This document shows positions 8,029 through 17,211 of a DNA stretch of 58,756 bases, piece by piece; positions within the stretch are counted from its first letter, which is position 1; each line of letters starts with the position of its first letter. The notes below the pieces were generated by a model. It saw nothing but the letters and a program-made list of their open reading frames with translations, did no database searches and was not told the DNA's origin. The stretch is from an uncultured Pelagibacteraceae bacterium (GTDB lineage: Bacteria > Pseudomonadota > Alphaproteobacteria > Pelagibacterales > Pelagibacteraceae). The stretch spans positions 1 to 58,756 of the forward strand of contig CABYVU010000008.1 of the NCBI GenBank assembly GCA_902522525.1, given 5' to 3'. The position numbers and the translations under genes are program-made.

Positions 8029-9836
8029 TAAAAGGTAAATTTATAGATAATTTACCAAAGGTCTACGGAATATATACCGGAGGATTTCTTGTATTTATAA
8101 TTCTGATGGCAATAGCTGAACAAGCTGGAATGTCTGCAAAATTGATTGGTATCTTTTTTGTAGCTTTTACAGTCTTGATTTATGCTTTAATTGGTTGGTT
8201 ATCTAGAACACTACAAGTTGATGCTTATTATGTAGCTGGAAGACAAGTTCCAACTGTCTTTAATGGTATGGCAACTGCTGCTGACTGGATGTCAGGTGCA
8301 TCTTTCGTTGCTATGGCAGGTGGAATTTATTTCAAAGGCTATGGATATATGGCTCTACTTGTTGGGTGGACTGGTGGATATGTACTAGTTGCTTCGTTAT
8401 TAGCACCGTATCTTAGAAAATTTGGATGTTATACTGTTCCAGATTTTATAGGAACACGTTATGGTGGTAACTTAGCAAGATTTAGTGCAGTCATAGTTTT
8501 AACAGTAGCCTCATTCACTTATGTAACAGCACAAATTAATGCAACAGGTACAATTGCATCTGTAGCATTAGATATTCCATTTGGAATAGCTGTTTATGTA
8601 GGTTTAGCAAGTATTTTGATGTGCTCAATGCTTGGTGGAATGAGAGCTGTAACTTGGACGCAAGTAGCTCAATACATTGTATTAATTATAGCTTACTTAC
8701 TTCCAGTATTTTGGATTAGCAGTAAGTTGGGAGCAGGTTTCTTCCCACACTTTATGTTAGCTGATGAAGTTGCAAGAATCGCAGAACTAGAAGGTCAATT
8801 TGGTTTTGTTAAAAACTCTGCTGCTGATTTAGCAACAGTTCCAAAAGGTTTAGCTGGAATAACTAAAGCGCATTCTTCGGTTAATGCAACTCCTTGGGCA
8901 TTTATTTCATTAGCAGTGTGTATGATGGCAGGAACTGCATCATTACCTCACGTTATGATGAGATACTTTACTACTCCAAGTGTAAGAACAGCAAGAAGAT
9001 CGGTAGGTTGGTCACTATTCTTTATTTTCCTACTTTATTCTTCTGCACCGATGTTAGCTACATTATCTAAACTATCTTTAATTGACCCAACGCTACCGAC
9101 TGGAATTATTGGTAAAACAATTGCGGAAGTTCAATCTATTGATTGGTATCAAAACTGGAACCAAGCAAACTTAATGTTTATCAGTGACTTTAATGGTAAT
9201 GGAACTCTTGAGCTTAACGAGTTCTTTATGGGTGGTAAAGCTGTTGTATTAGCAACACCAGAGATTGCAGGATTACCTTATGTAATTTCAGGTCTAGTTG
9301 CTGCTGGAGGTATGGCAGCTGCAATGTCAACTGCAGATGGATTAGTTTTAGCAATATCAAATGCGTTATCTCATGATATTTACTACAAAATAATTAATCC
9401 AAAAGCTGAGACAGCGAGAAGACTAATTGTTGCAAGGGTACTACTTGTATTAATTGGTTTCGCAGGAGCAACAATAGCCGCGTTAGAGATACAAGGTATC
9501 TTAGGTTCGGTTATTTGGGCATTTGACTTTGCTATGTCAGGACTATTCTTCCCACTTGTACTTGGTGTATGGTGGAAGAGAGCTAATGCACCAGGCGCTG
9601 TTGCGGGAATGCTACTAGGACTTATATCTGGAACTGCTTACCTAATATGGGTAAGAAGTGGAGGATCTGGTTTCTTAGGCATAACACAACTTACGTTTGG
9701 AATAGTTGGAGCGGCTGTAAGTTTAGTTTCTATGATTGTTGTCAGTTTAATAACTGCAGCACCAGATGCAGCTACTCAGAAAATGGTTGATGATGTACGT
9801 GTACCAAGTGGTAAAACGGTACTAGCACAGAAATAA
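8025..9836 (+). CDS. VC_2705-type sodium/solute symporter (acetate-like)
   Basis: Large inner-membrane transporter of 603 residues, sodium:solute symporter family, with about 13 hydrophobic segments. The early DAYYVAGRQVPTVFNGMATA and later GLVAAGGMAAAMSTADG blocks are typical of the ActP/VC_2705 branch. A loop at residues 388-399 reads DFNGNGTLELNE, a canonical EF-hand-type calcium loop, just before the conserved VLATPEIAGLPYV segment. With acs nearby, import of acetate or a similar carboxylate is the likely role; the substrate is inferred. It is followed by a strong intrinsic terminator, so the pair is a discrete operon. Confidence 0.92.
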   Translation: MIKGKFIDNLPKVYGIYTGGFLVFIILMAIAEQAGMSAKLIGIFFVAFTVLIYALIGWLSRTLQVDAYYVAGRQVPTVFNGMATAADWMSGASFVAMAGGIYFKGYGYMALLVGWTGGYVLVASLLAPYLRKFGCYTVPDFIGTRYGGNLARFSAVIVLTVASFTYVTAQINATGTIASVALDIPFGIAVYVGLASILMCSMLGGMRAVTWTQVAQYIVLIIAYLLPVFWISSKLGAGFFPHFMLADEVARIAELEGQFGFVKNSAADLATVPKGLAGITKAHSSVNATPWAFISLAVCMMAGTASLPHVMMRYFTTPSVRTARRSVGWSLFFIFLLYSSAPMLATLSKLSLIDPTLPTGIIGKTIAEVQSIDWYQNWNQANLMFISDFNGNGTLELNEFFMGGKAVVLATPEIAGLPYVISGLVAAGGMAAAMSTADGLVLAISNALSHDIYYKIINPKAETARRLIVARVLLVLIGFAGATIAALEIQGILGSVIWAFDFAMSGLFFPLVLGVWWKRANAPGAVAGMLLGLISGTAYLIWVRSGGSGFLGITQLTFGIVGAAVSLVSMIVVSLITAAPDAATQKMVDDVRVPSGKTVLAQK

Positions 9837-9850
9837 TCAATAAAAAACTT

Positions 9851-9878
9851 AGGGGCGATTAAATTCGCCCCTTTTTTT
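9851..9878 (+). terminator. Rho-independent terminator of the symporter operon
   Basis: A perfect 8-bp stem (AGGGGCGA at 9851-9858 with TCGCCCCT at 9865-9872), a 6-nt AT loop, and a run of T from 9872 to 9878. The stem is G+C-rich in a very AT-rich setting. It lies 14 nt after the symporter stop and 9 nt before the next start. Confidence 0.93.
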
Positions 9879-9887
9879 CTAAGAATT

Positions 9888-10238
9888 ATGTCTGCTAACT
9901 TTCACCCTCTAGTTTATATAATTGATTACATTTTAGGTGTAATCATGTGGACATTGATTGGTAGAGTAGCAATGAATATTTTTCAAAGAGAGGACTCTCA
10001 ATTCTTCTTTATGAAAGTTTTTGTAAAACTTACAAATCCACTTATAAATGTGTTTAGACCAATTACCCCTAGCTTTTTGGTAGGGCCTTTAGTGCCGCTA
10101 TATGTAGCTTGGTTCTTTTACATGGCACGTTTCTATTTAATGCCTTATTTACTTGGTTATTCAGTAATGGGCATGCTTTCTTTTCCTTTAGAGAGTGAAA
10201 TTGCTCAGGAATTATACAGAATATTTAGTAAAAATTAA
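9888..10238 (+). CDS. YggT-like small membrane protein
   Basis: A 116-residue membrane protein with hydrophobic stretches around residues 8-28 and 62-100. The connecting region KLTNPLINVFRPITPSFLVG resembles the DPxxxxIRxxLP loop of YggT proteins, though it is more diverged than the copy at 375-665. I therefore call it YggT-like rather than a firm member. It starts just after the symporter terminator, so it needs its own promoter or one within the terminator spacer. It is followed by a perfect hairpin and rpe. No function can be assigned. Confidence 0.65.
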   Translation: MSANFHPLVYIIDYILGVIMWTLIGRVAMNIFQREDSQFFFMKVFVKLTNPLINVFRPITPSFLVGPLVPLYVAWFFYMARFYLMPYLLGYSVMGMLSFPLESEIAQELYRIFSKN

Positions 10239-10256
10239 TTCAAATAGAATAAAAAA

Positions 10257-10281
10257 TTGATACTAATATTTTTAGTATCAA
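10257..10281 (+). promoter_or_regulatory. Perfect hairpin abutting the rpe start codon
   Basis: TTGATACTAA (10257-10266) is followed by a 5-nt loop (TATTT) and the exact reverse complement TTAGTATCAA (10272-10281). The 3' arm ends on the base before the rpe ATG. It therefore occupies the whole ribosome-binding region, and no Shine-Dalgarno sequence is visible. It lacks a T-run on the plus strand, so it is not an obvious terminator for the upstream gene. It could be a translational control hairpin or a dyad operator. Confidence 0.6.
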
Positions 10282-10941
10282 ATGAAAAAAATTCAAATTT
10301 CTCCATCTATATTATCTGCTGACTTCAGCCAGCTTGGCAATGAAATTAAGAAGTTAGAAGAAGGTGGAGCTGACTTAATTCATGTCGATGTAATGGATGG
10401 TCACTTTGTTCCAAATTTAACAATAGGACCACCAGTAATAAAAAACTTAAGAAAATATACCAAGATTCCATTTGATGTGCACCTAATGATTTCTCCAGTA
10501 CATGAGTACATTGAAAATTATGCAAATGCTGGTGCTGACATAATAACTATTCATCCTGAGGCAACTGAGAACTTAAAAGAGTCTATTAGTTTGATAAAAA
10601 AATTTGGTAAAAAAGTTGGTGTATCATTAAATCCAAAAACTAAAATAAAAACTATAATTGATGAAATAGATAATATTGATTTAGTTCTTGTTATGAGTGT
10701 CAACCCTGGTTTTGGTGGGCAAAAATTTATGCCTGAAGTATTAGATAAAATAAAAGAATTGAAAAAAATAAAAGATAAAAACCAATATCACTTTGATATT
10801 GAAGTTGATGGAGGAATTAATTTTAGTAATTCAAAAATAGTTTTGGAAGCTGGAGCTGATATTTTGGTATCTGGAACCACAGTTTTTAAAGAGAACGATG
10901 GGGATATTAAAACCAATATTGAAAAATTAAAATCTATGTAA
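10282..10941 (+). CDS. rpe: Ribulose-phosphate 3-epimerase
   Basis: Interconverts ribulose 5-phosphate and xylulose 5-phosphate in the pentose phosphate pathway. The 219 residues form a TIM barrel with the family blocks SILSADFSQLG, HVDVMDGHFVPNLTIGP, FDVHLMI, MSVNPGFGGQKF and EVDGGI, carrying the metal-binding His and Asp residues. Length is typical. The ATG sits immediately after a perfect 10-bp hairpin with no Shine-Dalgarno sequence. The heparinase-like gene starts 1 nt after its stop and purH overlaps that gene, so rpe heads a three-gene rightward unit. Confidence 0.97.
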   Translation: MKKIQISPSILSADFSQLGNEIKKLEEGGADLIHVDVMDGHFVPNLTIGPPVIKNLRKYTKIPFDVHLMISPVHEYIENYANAGADIITIHPEATENLKESISLIKKFGKKVGVSLNPKTKIKTIIDEIDNIDLVLVMSVNPGFGGQKFMPEVLDKIKELKKIKDKNQYHFDIEVDGGINFSNSKIVLEAGADILVSGTTVFKENDGDIKTNIEKLKSM

Positions 10942-10942
10942 A

Positions 10943-12571
10943 ATGTTTTTAAAAAGCTCTTTAAATTATATCAATGAATTTTATTTTATTTTTAAAAACC
11001 AAATACGAAAAATTTATTTAAACTCATCTATTTATAATAAAAGAATTTCAAGAGTTGATGAGAATGATTTAGTTTATCGTCCAAGTCTTAATATACTTAG
11101 TTTATTAATAAAATATGAAAAACAAAAAAAGAAGATTGAGGATTTTAATATTCAATCTATATGGGAAAATAAAAATTTAAGATACAATGATTTTAAAAAA
11201 CTTCATAGTTTTTATTGGTTGTTTTCAATAGATCTTAAATCATCTAATGAAGTTACACAGTCAATTATTGAAAATTGGATTAAAAAGAACCAAAACTACG
11301 AAACGAAAAGTTGGGAAATAGATATTCTTTCTAAAAGAGTAATAGCTTGGATATCAAATTCAAAAATAACTTATGATGAATCTGGAAATAAATATAAAAA
11401 TAGTTTTAACGAAATAATCAGTAAACAAGTAAATCATTTAATGAATGAAATTGACAGATCCCCAGATTTCAACGACAAAATGATAGGGTGTACAGCGATA
11501 ACTCTCACAGGAATAGCTTATAAAAACAACAGGTTTTTGGAGTATGGATTAGATTTACTTAAAAAAATTATTAATACTTCTTTTGATAATAACTACTTTC
11601 CAAAATCAAGAAATATAAGACAGATGGTTTTTTATTTAAAATATTTTATTTTGATAAGAGAACTTTTAAAAGATTCTTTAAATGATATTCCAGAATACCT
11701 GAATGAAATTATTCATTTCCTTGGTAAATCATATGATTTTCTTTGGGGGTCGCTAGGGCAAAGTTTATTATTTAATGGAAATAATAATTCTAATAATAAA
11801 GACTTTGATGAATATTTGTCTCTTTTTAGATACAAGTTTAAAAATGATAAGTTCAACATATCTGGTTATACAATCTTAAAAAATAGAAATGCACTCCTTG
11901 CTATGGATACTGGGAGCAACCCAGCAAGAAATTATTCTGAAAATTATCAAAGTGGACCATTATCATTTGAATTTTTTTTTAAAGGTAAAAAACTAATTAC
12001 TAACTCTGGTTATTTTCAAGATCATAACCACCAACTGAATTTAATTTCAAAATCAACTGCAACTCATTCGACACTAATTTTAGATAACTCTTCAACCTGT
12101 AATTTTAAAAAAAATAGTAAAGGTCCTAGTATAGTTACCAAAGGATTTAAAACATTCGATAATGAAGTGACTTATGAAAAAAATTATTGGGGTATTAAAT
12201 GTTCACATGATGGATATTTATCAGAATACGGGGTAATTCATCAAAGAAACATAGAATTTGATATAGATAAATTTACTCTTTTTGGAAAAGAAAAACTTAT
12301 TAAAAAAAATAATTTTAAGGTAACAAATTTTGAAATAAGGTTTCATCTCCTACCGAATATTAAAGTTACAAAGCTTCAAGATAATAAATCAGTTTTAATT
12401 GAATTAGAAAACTCTGGCTGGAGATTCTTTTCAAAAGATGGATTGATAGGGGTTGAAACTGGGCTATACTTTGGTGATAAAAATAAATATATTGAGAACC
12501 AAAATATTTTCATATCAGGTATTACTCAAAATAATGAACAGTTAATTGAATGGCAAATTAGTAAAATATGA
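10943..12571 (+). CDS. Heparinase II/III-like protein
   Basis: A 542-residue protein whose N-terminal half looks alpha-helical (toroid-like) and whose C-terminal half is beta-rich. It carries the heparinase II/III-type segment around GPLSFEFFFKGKKLITNSGY and STATHSTLILDN. No signal peptide is obvious. Its place between rpe and purH matches a common alphaproteobacterial arrangement. Family members act on, or are presumed to act on, acidic polysaccharides, but the substrate here is unknown. A cell-envelope glycan role is only inference. It overlaps purH by 4 nt and should be translationally coupled to it. Confidence 0.82.
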   Translation: MFLKSSLNYINEFYFIFKNQIRKIYLNSSIYNKRISRVDENDLVYRPSLNILSLLIKYEKQKKKIEDFNIQSIWENKNLRYNDFKKLHSFYWLFSIDLKSSNEVTQSIIENWIKKNQNYETKSWEIDILSKRVIAWISNSKITYDESGNKYKNSFNEIISKQVNHLMNEIDRSPDFNDKMIGCTAITLTGIAYKNNRFLEYGLDLLKKIINTSFDNNYFPKSRNIRQMVFYLKYFILIRELLKDSLNDIPEYLNEIIHFLGKSYDFLWGSLGQSLLFNGNNNSNNKDFDEYLSLFRYKFKNDKFNISGYTILKNRNALLAMDTGSNPARNYSENYQSGPLSFEFFFKGKKLITNSGYFQDHNHQLNLISKSTATHSTLILDNSSTCNFKKNSKGPSIVTKGFKTFDNEVTYEKNYWGIKCSHDGYLSEYGVIHQRNIEFDIDKFTLFGKEKLIKKNNFKVTNFEIRFHLLPNIKVTKLQDNKSVLIELENSGWRFFSKDGLIGVETGLYFGDKNKYIENQNIFISGITQNNEQLIEWQISKI

Positions 12572-14112
12572 GTAATAAAATTAAAAAAGCAATTATATCT
12601 ATCTCAGATAAATCAGAAATTAAATTAGTATTAAATACCCTTGAAAAATATAAGATTAACATTTTAAGTTCAGGCGGTACATCTAAAGAGATTAATAAAT
12701 TAGGCTTCAAATTTACCGATATATCAGAATATACTAAAACAGATGAAATTTTGAATGGAAGGGTTAAAACGCTTCATCCAAAGTTATATGCTGGTATTTT
12801 GAGTAAGAGAGATAATAAAAAACACAAAAAAGAACTCAAAAAAAATAATTATGAAGAAATAGATTTAGTTATAGTTAATTTTTACCCATTTGAAGAAACA
12901 TTAAAAAGTACAAAAAATCACAATAAACTAATTGAAAATATAGATATTGGTGGCCCAACCCTTGTTAGAGCTGCAGCAAAAAACTATAAATATACAACTG
13001 TTTTAACTTCTCCAAATCAATACAAAGAATTTATTTTAGATTTAGAAAAAAATAAAGGTTCCACAAGTTTGGAACTTAGAAAAAAATTTTCTAGAGAAGC
13101 ATTTAATTTAACGGCTTATTATGACTCTGTAATTTCAGAATATTTAAACAATCTGAATAATGATTACTTCCCTCAAAAGAAGACTATTCATGGAAATTTA
13201 GTAGAAGTATTACGGTATGGAGAAAACCCTCATCAAAAATCAGCAATTTATAGTAAAAATAACAATTTAGACATATTACAATTAAGTGGAAAAAAATTAA
13301 GTTATAATAATTATAATGATATTTATGCAGCATTAAATATTTCACGAACACTTCCAAAAAATAATGGGACTGTAATTGTAAAACATGCAAACCCTTGCGG
13401 TGTTTCAATAAATAATAATAAAATAAAGAGTTATAAAGAAGCTCTGGCTTGTGATCCCATAAGTGCATTTGGGGGAATTGTTTCATGTAATTTTAAAATT
13501 AATAAAAAAATAGCATTAGAATTTAATAAAATATTTTTAGAGGTAATTATAGGACTAGGTTTTGATAAGAAATCTCTAAAAATTTTAAAGGAGAGAAAAA
13601 ATTTAAGATTAATTGATGCATCAAAATTAAGTGAACAAAATTTTTATAACACTTCTAGTCACTTTAACTCTTTACTACTTCAAAGCACAGATAACAAATT
13701 TTTTACTAGAGATAATTTTGAAGTTGTCTCTAAAATCAAACCCTCAAAAAAAATTTTAGATGACCTAATGTTTGCTTTCAATGTATGTCGAAATGTTAAA
13801 TCTAATGCGATTGTTTTAACAAGAAATAGTTCGACTGTCGGAATTGGATCAGGTCAACCAAGTAGATTAGATAGTTGTAAAATAGCAATAGAGAAAATGA
13901 AAAGATTTCAAAAAATTAGTGAAAATGATATAATCATAGGCGCATCAGATGCATTTTTTCCATTCGTAGATGGAATTGAAACATTAGTTCAAAATGGAAT
14001 TAGTGCAATCATTCAACCCTCGGGATCTATTCGTGATAAAGAAATCATTAAATTTGCAGATAAATTGGGCATCATACTGGTATTTTCTAAAACCAGACAT
14101 TTTAAACACTAG
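12568..14112 (+). CDS. purH: AICAR formyltransferase/IMP cyclohydrolase
   Basis: Bifunctional enzyme for the last two steps of IMP synthesis. The product is 514 residues, near the usual 520-530. The N-terminal MGS-like cyclohydrolase domain (about 1-145) begins KKAIISISDKSEI and has LNGRVKTLHPKLYAGIL. The C-terminal formyltransferase domain has RYGENPHQ, KHANPCGVS, DPISAFGGIVS and GIGSGQPSR. It uses 10-formyl-THF, which links it to folD at the left edge. It is the last gene of the rpe unit and faces the pterin dehydratase gene tail-to-tail with 6 nt between. Confidence 0.97.
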   Translation: MSNKIKKAIISISDKSEIKLVLNTLEKYKINILSSGGTSKEINKLGFKFTDISEYTKTDEILNGRVKTLHPKLYAGILSKRDNKKHKKELKKNNYEEIDLVIVNFYPFEETLKSTKNHNKLIENIDIGGPTLVRAAAKNYKYTTVLTSPNQYKEFILDLEKNKGSTSLELRKKFSREAFNLTAYYDSVISEYLNNLNNDYFPQKKTIHGNLVEVLRYGENPHQKSAIYSKNNNLDILQLSGKKLSYNNYNDIYAALNISRTLPKNNGTVIVKHANPCGVSINNNKIKSYKEALACDPISAFGGIVSCNFKINKKIALEFNKIFLEVIIGLGFDKKSLKILKERKNLRLIDASKLSEQNFYNTSSHFNSLLLQSTDNKFFTRDNFEVVSKIKPSKKILDDLMFAFNVCRNVKSNAIVLTRNSSTVGIGSGQPSRLDSCKIAIEKMKRFQKISENDIIIGASDAFFPFVDGIETLVQNGISAIIQPSGSIRDKEIIKFADKLGIILVFSKTRHFKH

Positions 14113-14118
14113 AATTAA

Positions 14119-14454
14119 CTAAATTTTATCAATTTTAGCAGCAAGTACAAAGTCGCTTTCATGTAATCCATTAATTGCGTGTGTTTGTATTTTAATTTTA
14201 GCGTAGCCCCAACCAAACCATATATCGGGATGATGACCTTCTCGCTCTGCTATTTCTCCAACTTTATTAACAAAAGACTGACTTTCTAAAAAATTATTAA
14301 ACTTAAAGTCTTTAATAATATAATAATCCTTTTTATTCACCGAATTGACATCCCAACCATCAACTTTTTTAAGGTATTTATGTATTTCCTCAATATTAAA
14401 ACTTGGAATTCCTCCTTCACATGGAATACATTTTTTATCGGCTAAATCAGTCAT
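14119..14454 (-). CDS. 4a-hydroxytetrahydrobiopterin dehydratase (PCD/DCoH family)
   Basis: Dehydrates pterin-4a-carbinolamine to regenerate the pterin cofactor. The product is 111 residues. The catalytic signature EREGHHPDIWFGWGYAKI contains H74-H75-P76, and a third conserved histidine (H92) lies in the following IQTHAINGL. No aromatic amino acid hydroxylase is visible in the window, so it may serve tetrahydrofolate or molybdopterin chemistry as proposed for orphan family members. It begins after a 57-nt gap following the TPR gene at 14512 and is transcribed leftward. Confidence 0.93.
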   Translation of the reverse strand: MTDLADKKCIPCEGGIPSFNIEEIHKYLKKVDGWDVNSVNKKDYYIIKDFKFNNFLESQSFVNKVGEIAEREGHHPDIWFGWGYAKIKIQTHAINGLHESDFVLAAKIDKI

Positions 14455-14511
14455 TAATGTCCGTTATAATATTTATTTTTTAATTGTAAGCAATAGATAT
14501 ATTAGTCTTTT

Positions 14512-15645
14512 TTAAAAAAAAATTTTTTGATTATTAAACCAATTATTCATAACAAGAAAATTATTTAAAGAAATTCCTTTAATCGTATCATGAGAAACTC
14601 CAGAATTCTCAATACCATCTTTTGTATTTTCTAAATCATATTTCTTTTCATTATCTAGCCATTCATTTGGCATATGCATCATTTCTGATTTTTTTTTAAA
14701 AATTTTTTTATATTCAGGATATTTTGAAGCATACTCATGGCAGCCTCTCTTACTTTCAATTAAAATTTGTTCATCAAAATAAATACTAAGAATTTTTTTT
14801 GTTTCATTTTCTACTTGAAAAACTTCCTCTAAACTTTGACAATATATAATACTTTTAAAAATATCAGTTTCTGATTTTTTATCTATCATATTTTTTCTGT
14901 TAAACTTATGGAAGTAAGTTATTTGGTCAAAAATTAGGGACATCTTCACCAAATCATAAAAATTTTTTGATTCAATCACTACTTTATAACACTCAAAACA
15001 ATATTTTGGTATAGAATTATATTTAAAAAAGATTGCCTTATGCCTCTCACAATTAAGATTAATTGATTTAGTTCTATAAATTTGAACCTTATTATAAGAA
15101 AGATCTTTTAAATCATTTAGTACAACTTTTTTACAATTCTTAAAATAATTAATAATTTGTTGATCAGTTATTCCTTTTGAAAAATCAATTTCGTAAGGAA
15201 CTTTTTTAACTTTTTTATCAATATCACTTATAAAATTTGAATTTTCATCATCAGGTTCATAAAAGGAGAGTATTTCAATTATTTTATCTCTTGCTAATTT
15301 ATAATCATTTTTAATAATTATTGCTTTATTTAAAAAATTATAAGATTTTTTTAAATGCTTAGTTTTAAAAAATAATAAACCTAAATTATAATAAGCAGAA
15401 TAAAAATTCGGATCAAGATTTATTGCTTTTTTAAAGTCTAATATAGAATTTTCTAAATCATTAAGTCTAAAATTTATAAGCCCTACTATATTATGATATT
15501 GTGGAATTTTATTTAAATTTGGAAGTTTAAATTTACTATTATTAGCAAATAATAAAGCGTCTTTCAGAGAATTAACGTTGTAACTTTTTACAATTTTATT
15601 TAACTGATTTAATTCATCTTTGTAATTTGAAATATTCATTTCCAA
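14512..15645 (-). CDS. TPR protein with a Cys/His motif C-terminal domain (unknown)
   Basis: A 377-residue protein I cannot assign to a function. Residues about 48-125 hold two to three TPR repeats, ending in the typical INLDPNFYSAYYNLGLLFFK pattern. The remaining 250 residues do not resemble a sulfotransferase. They include C199-x2-H202 followed by C216-x2-C219, a possible zinc site, in NLNCERHKAIF and PKYCFECYKVV. It neighbours tRNA-Gly and two TPR-sulfotransferases in the same direction, so it may be part of a surface or exopolysaccharide decoration cassette. That is inference. Confidence 0.7.
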   Translation of the reverse strand: MEMNISNYKDELNQLNKIVKSYNVNSLKDALLFANNSKFKLPNLNKIPQYHNIVGLINFRLNDLENSILDFKKAINLDPNFYSAYYNLGLLFFKTKHLKKSYNFLNKAIIIKNDYKLARDKIIEILSFYEPDDENSNFISDIDKKVKKVPYEIDFSKGITDQQIINYFKNCKKVVLNDLKDLSYNKVQIYRTKSINLNCERHKAIFFKYNSIPKYCFECYKVVIESKNFYDLVKMSLIFDQITYFHKFNRKNMIDKKSETDIFKSIIYCQSLEEVFQVENETKKILSIYFDEQILIESKRGCHEYASKYPEYKKIFKKKSEMMHMPNEWLDNEKKYDLENTKDGIENSGVSHDTIKGISLNNFLVMNNWFNNQKIFF

Positions 15646-15661
15646 ATATTTTTAGCAATTT

Positions 15662-15736
15662 TGGAGCGGGCAATGGGACTCGAACCCACGACCTTCTCGT
15701 TGGCAACGAGACGCTCTACCACTGAGCTATGCCCGC
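15662..15736 (-). tRNA. tRNA-Gly (anticodon GCC)
   Basis: The reverse strand folds into a full cloverleaf: acceptor GCGGGCA/TGCCCGC, D-stem GCTC/GAGC, anticodon stem TCTCG/CGAGA around loop TTGCCAA (anticodon GCC at 15702-15704), T-stem GTGGG/CCCAT with loop TTCGAGT. Discriminator T and an encoded CCA end the gene at 15662. It is flanked by TPR/sulfotransferase genes on both sides, and I saw no duplicated 3' end nearby that would mark an attachment site. Confidence 0.98.
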
Positions 15737-15840
15737 CTATTCTAATAGTATTGAAATTAGTAGCTTTTGTAAGATTAAGCAATAGGCAAAATGATTAAAA
15801 TTAGAAATCTACTATGACCATTAGAGTGACTGAAATTTTT

Positions 15841-17202
15841 TTAATTTTTTAACCAATCATAGTTTTTTTTATAATTCTCAAATAACGAGTAATATCTTTT
15901 ATATTTATTGTAGTCATATGATTGAATTCCAGTTCTTAATTGCACATTACTGCTAGTCTTAATGTATAAATTATCTCTTTTATGAAATTCGAATATTTCC
16001 TCATTCCAATTTAAATCACAAAATTCAAAAATCTTTTTCGTTTCTTTATATTTGTCATTATTCAAACTTTCTAAGGATATTGTAATAATATTTTGTGGAT
16101 ATTTTTTTTTATAATAATCCATTATTCTTAAATATATATCTATATAATCTAGTATATCTTTAATTGTGTGAGCCCATGATAATTTAGCCAAAAGCTTTTC
16201 GTAAATTGCAATTATGTTATCGTAAATATTTCTTGTAGAATTTATGATTTTTGCATCTGGAAAAACTTTTAATATTGTTTCAATATTAAAAAAGTTGTCT
16301 AAAGATTTGTCAATAATTTCTTTTTCATTTTCTGAGGGGCTAAATTGAGAGTATCTCTTGTATAAATATTCTTTGAATTCTTTCAGATCTAATTCAATAA
16401 TGTTTACATTAAAGTAGTTTTCATTATTAAAAAGATTTTTTTTTTTTATTTGTTCCAAGATACCCATATGAAAAAAAGAACTTTCTCCAAATGATAAATA
16501 ATTGTTGTTAGCAGTTGAAATAATACTTTCAATTAGAGTAGATCCAGTTCTTGGAAGACCAATAATAAAAATTGGTTTTGTATATTTTTGTTTATCCGAA
16601 TTATCTAAATTCAAATATTCTATTTTATTGTGGAACTTTTGCATAATTTTTTTATAATAAAAATCAGACTCTCTGTTGTACTGTAAATTTGCATTAAAAA
16701 TTGTTTTATGAGCATCTTCTAATAATGTAAGTTCTTTTTTTAAATTTTTTTTAGTTATTTCAAACTTTGAAAGTAAAAATTTACTTATTGCAAGATCTGT
16801 AGAATTCTCTTTTGCATGAAGTGAAATATTCTTTATCTTATCATAATACTCATCTTTAAGAAATTTTGGCTTTAGCTGATATAAGCCGTAATAACTTCTT
16901 ATCTGATTACTATCCAACTCTATAGATTTTAAATAATTATTTTTTGATGATTCTGTATCACCCATTGTTTGATATAAAACTGCTAATTTAATATATACTG
17001 AGATATTGTTAGGTCTTAAATTTAAAGACTTTTCGAAAAATTGAATACTCTTATCTAAGTTTCTCAATTCAAAATGTACAAGGCCTAAAAAATAAAAAAT
17101 CATAAACTTGTCTTTTTCTGTTTTTAATCCTTTTTGTAAAAGTTTTTCAGCCGCAGTAAAATCTTGTTCGTACATTAATTTTTTTACTGGATCTAAATTC
17201 AT
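15841..17202 (-). CDS. TPR-sulfotransferase fusion protein (453 aa)
   Basis: A predicted PAPS-dependent sulfotransferase fused to TPR repeats. TPRs occupy about residues 1-110 (for example FYFLGLVHFELRNLDKSIQF). The 5'-phosphosulfate-binding loop is PIFIIGLPRTGSTLIES, with GLPRTGST at 215-222. Downstream INSTRNIYDNIIAIYEK matches the 3'-phosphate-binding region, although the usual RxPxxxxxS is degenerate. No signal peptide is seen. It would sulfate a glycan, lipid or peptide; the acceptor is unknown. The next upstream gene (17212-18849) is a paralogue 9 nt away, suggesting tandem duplication and divergence. Confidence 0.85.
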   Translation of the reverse strand: MNLDPVKKLMYEQDFTAAEKLLQKGLKTEKDKFMIFYFLGLVHFELRNLDKSIQFFEKSLNLRPNNISVYIKLAVLYQTMGDTESSKNNYLKSIELDSNQIRSYYGLYQLKPKFLKDEYYDKIKNISLHAKENSTDLAISKFLLSKFEITKKNLKKELTLLEDAHKTIFNANLQYNRESDFYYKKIMQKFHNKIEYLNLDNSDKQKYTKPIFIIGLPRTGSTLIESIISTANNNYLSFGESSFFHMGILEQIKKKNLFNNENYFNVNIIELDLKEFKEYLYKRYSQFSPSENEKEIIDKSLDNFFNIETILKVFPDAKIINSTRNIYDNIIAIYEKLLAKLSWAHTIKDILDYIDIYLRIMDYYKKKYPQNIITISLESLNNDKYKETKKIFEFCDLNWNEEIFEFHKRDNLYIKTSSNVQLRTGIQSYDYNKYKRYYSLFENYKKNYDWLKN

Positions 17203-17211
17203 AAATATTTA

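Noticed and set aside
15662-15736. tRNA-Gly as an integrase attachment site
   Set aside because: No integrase gene and no duplicated tRNA 3' end were seen in the window.
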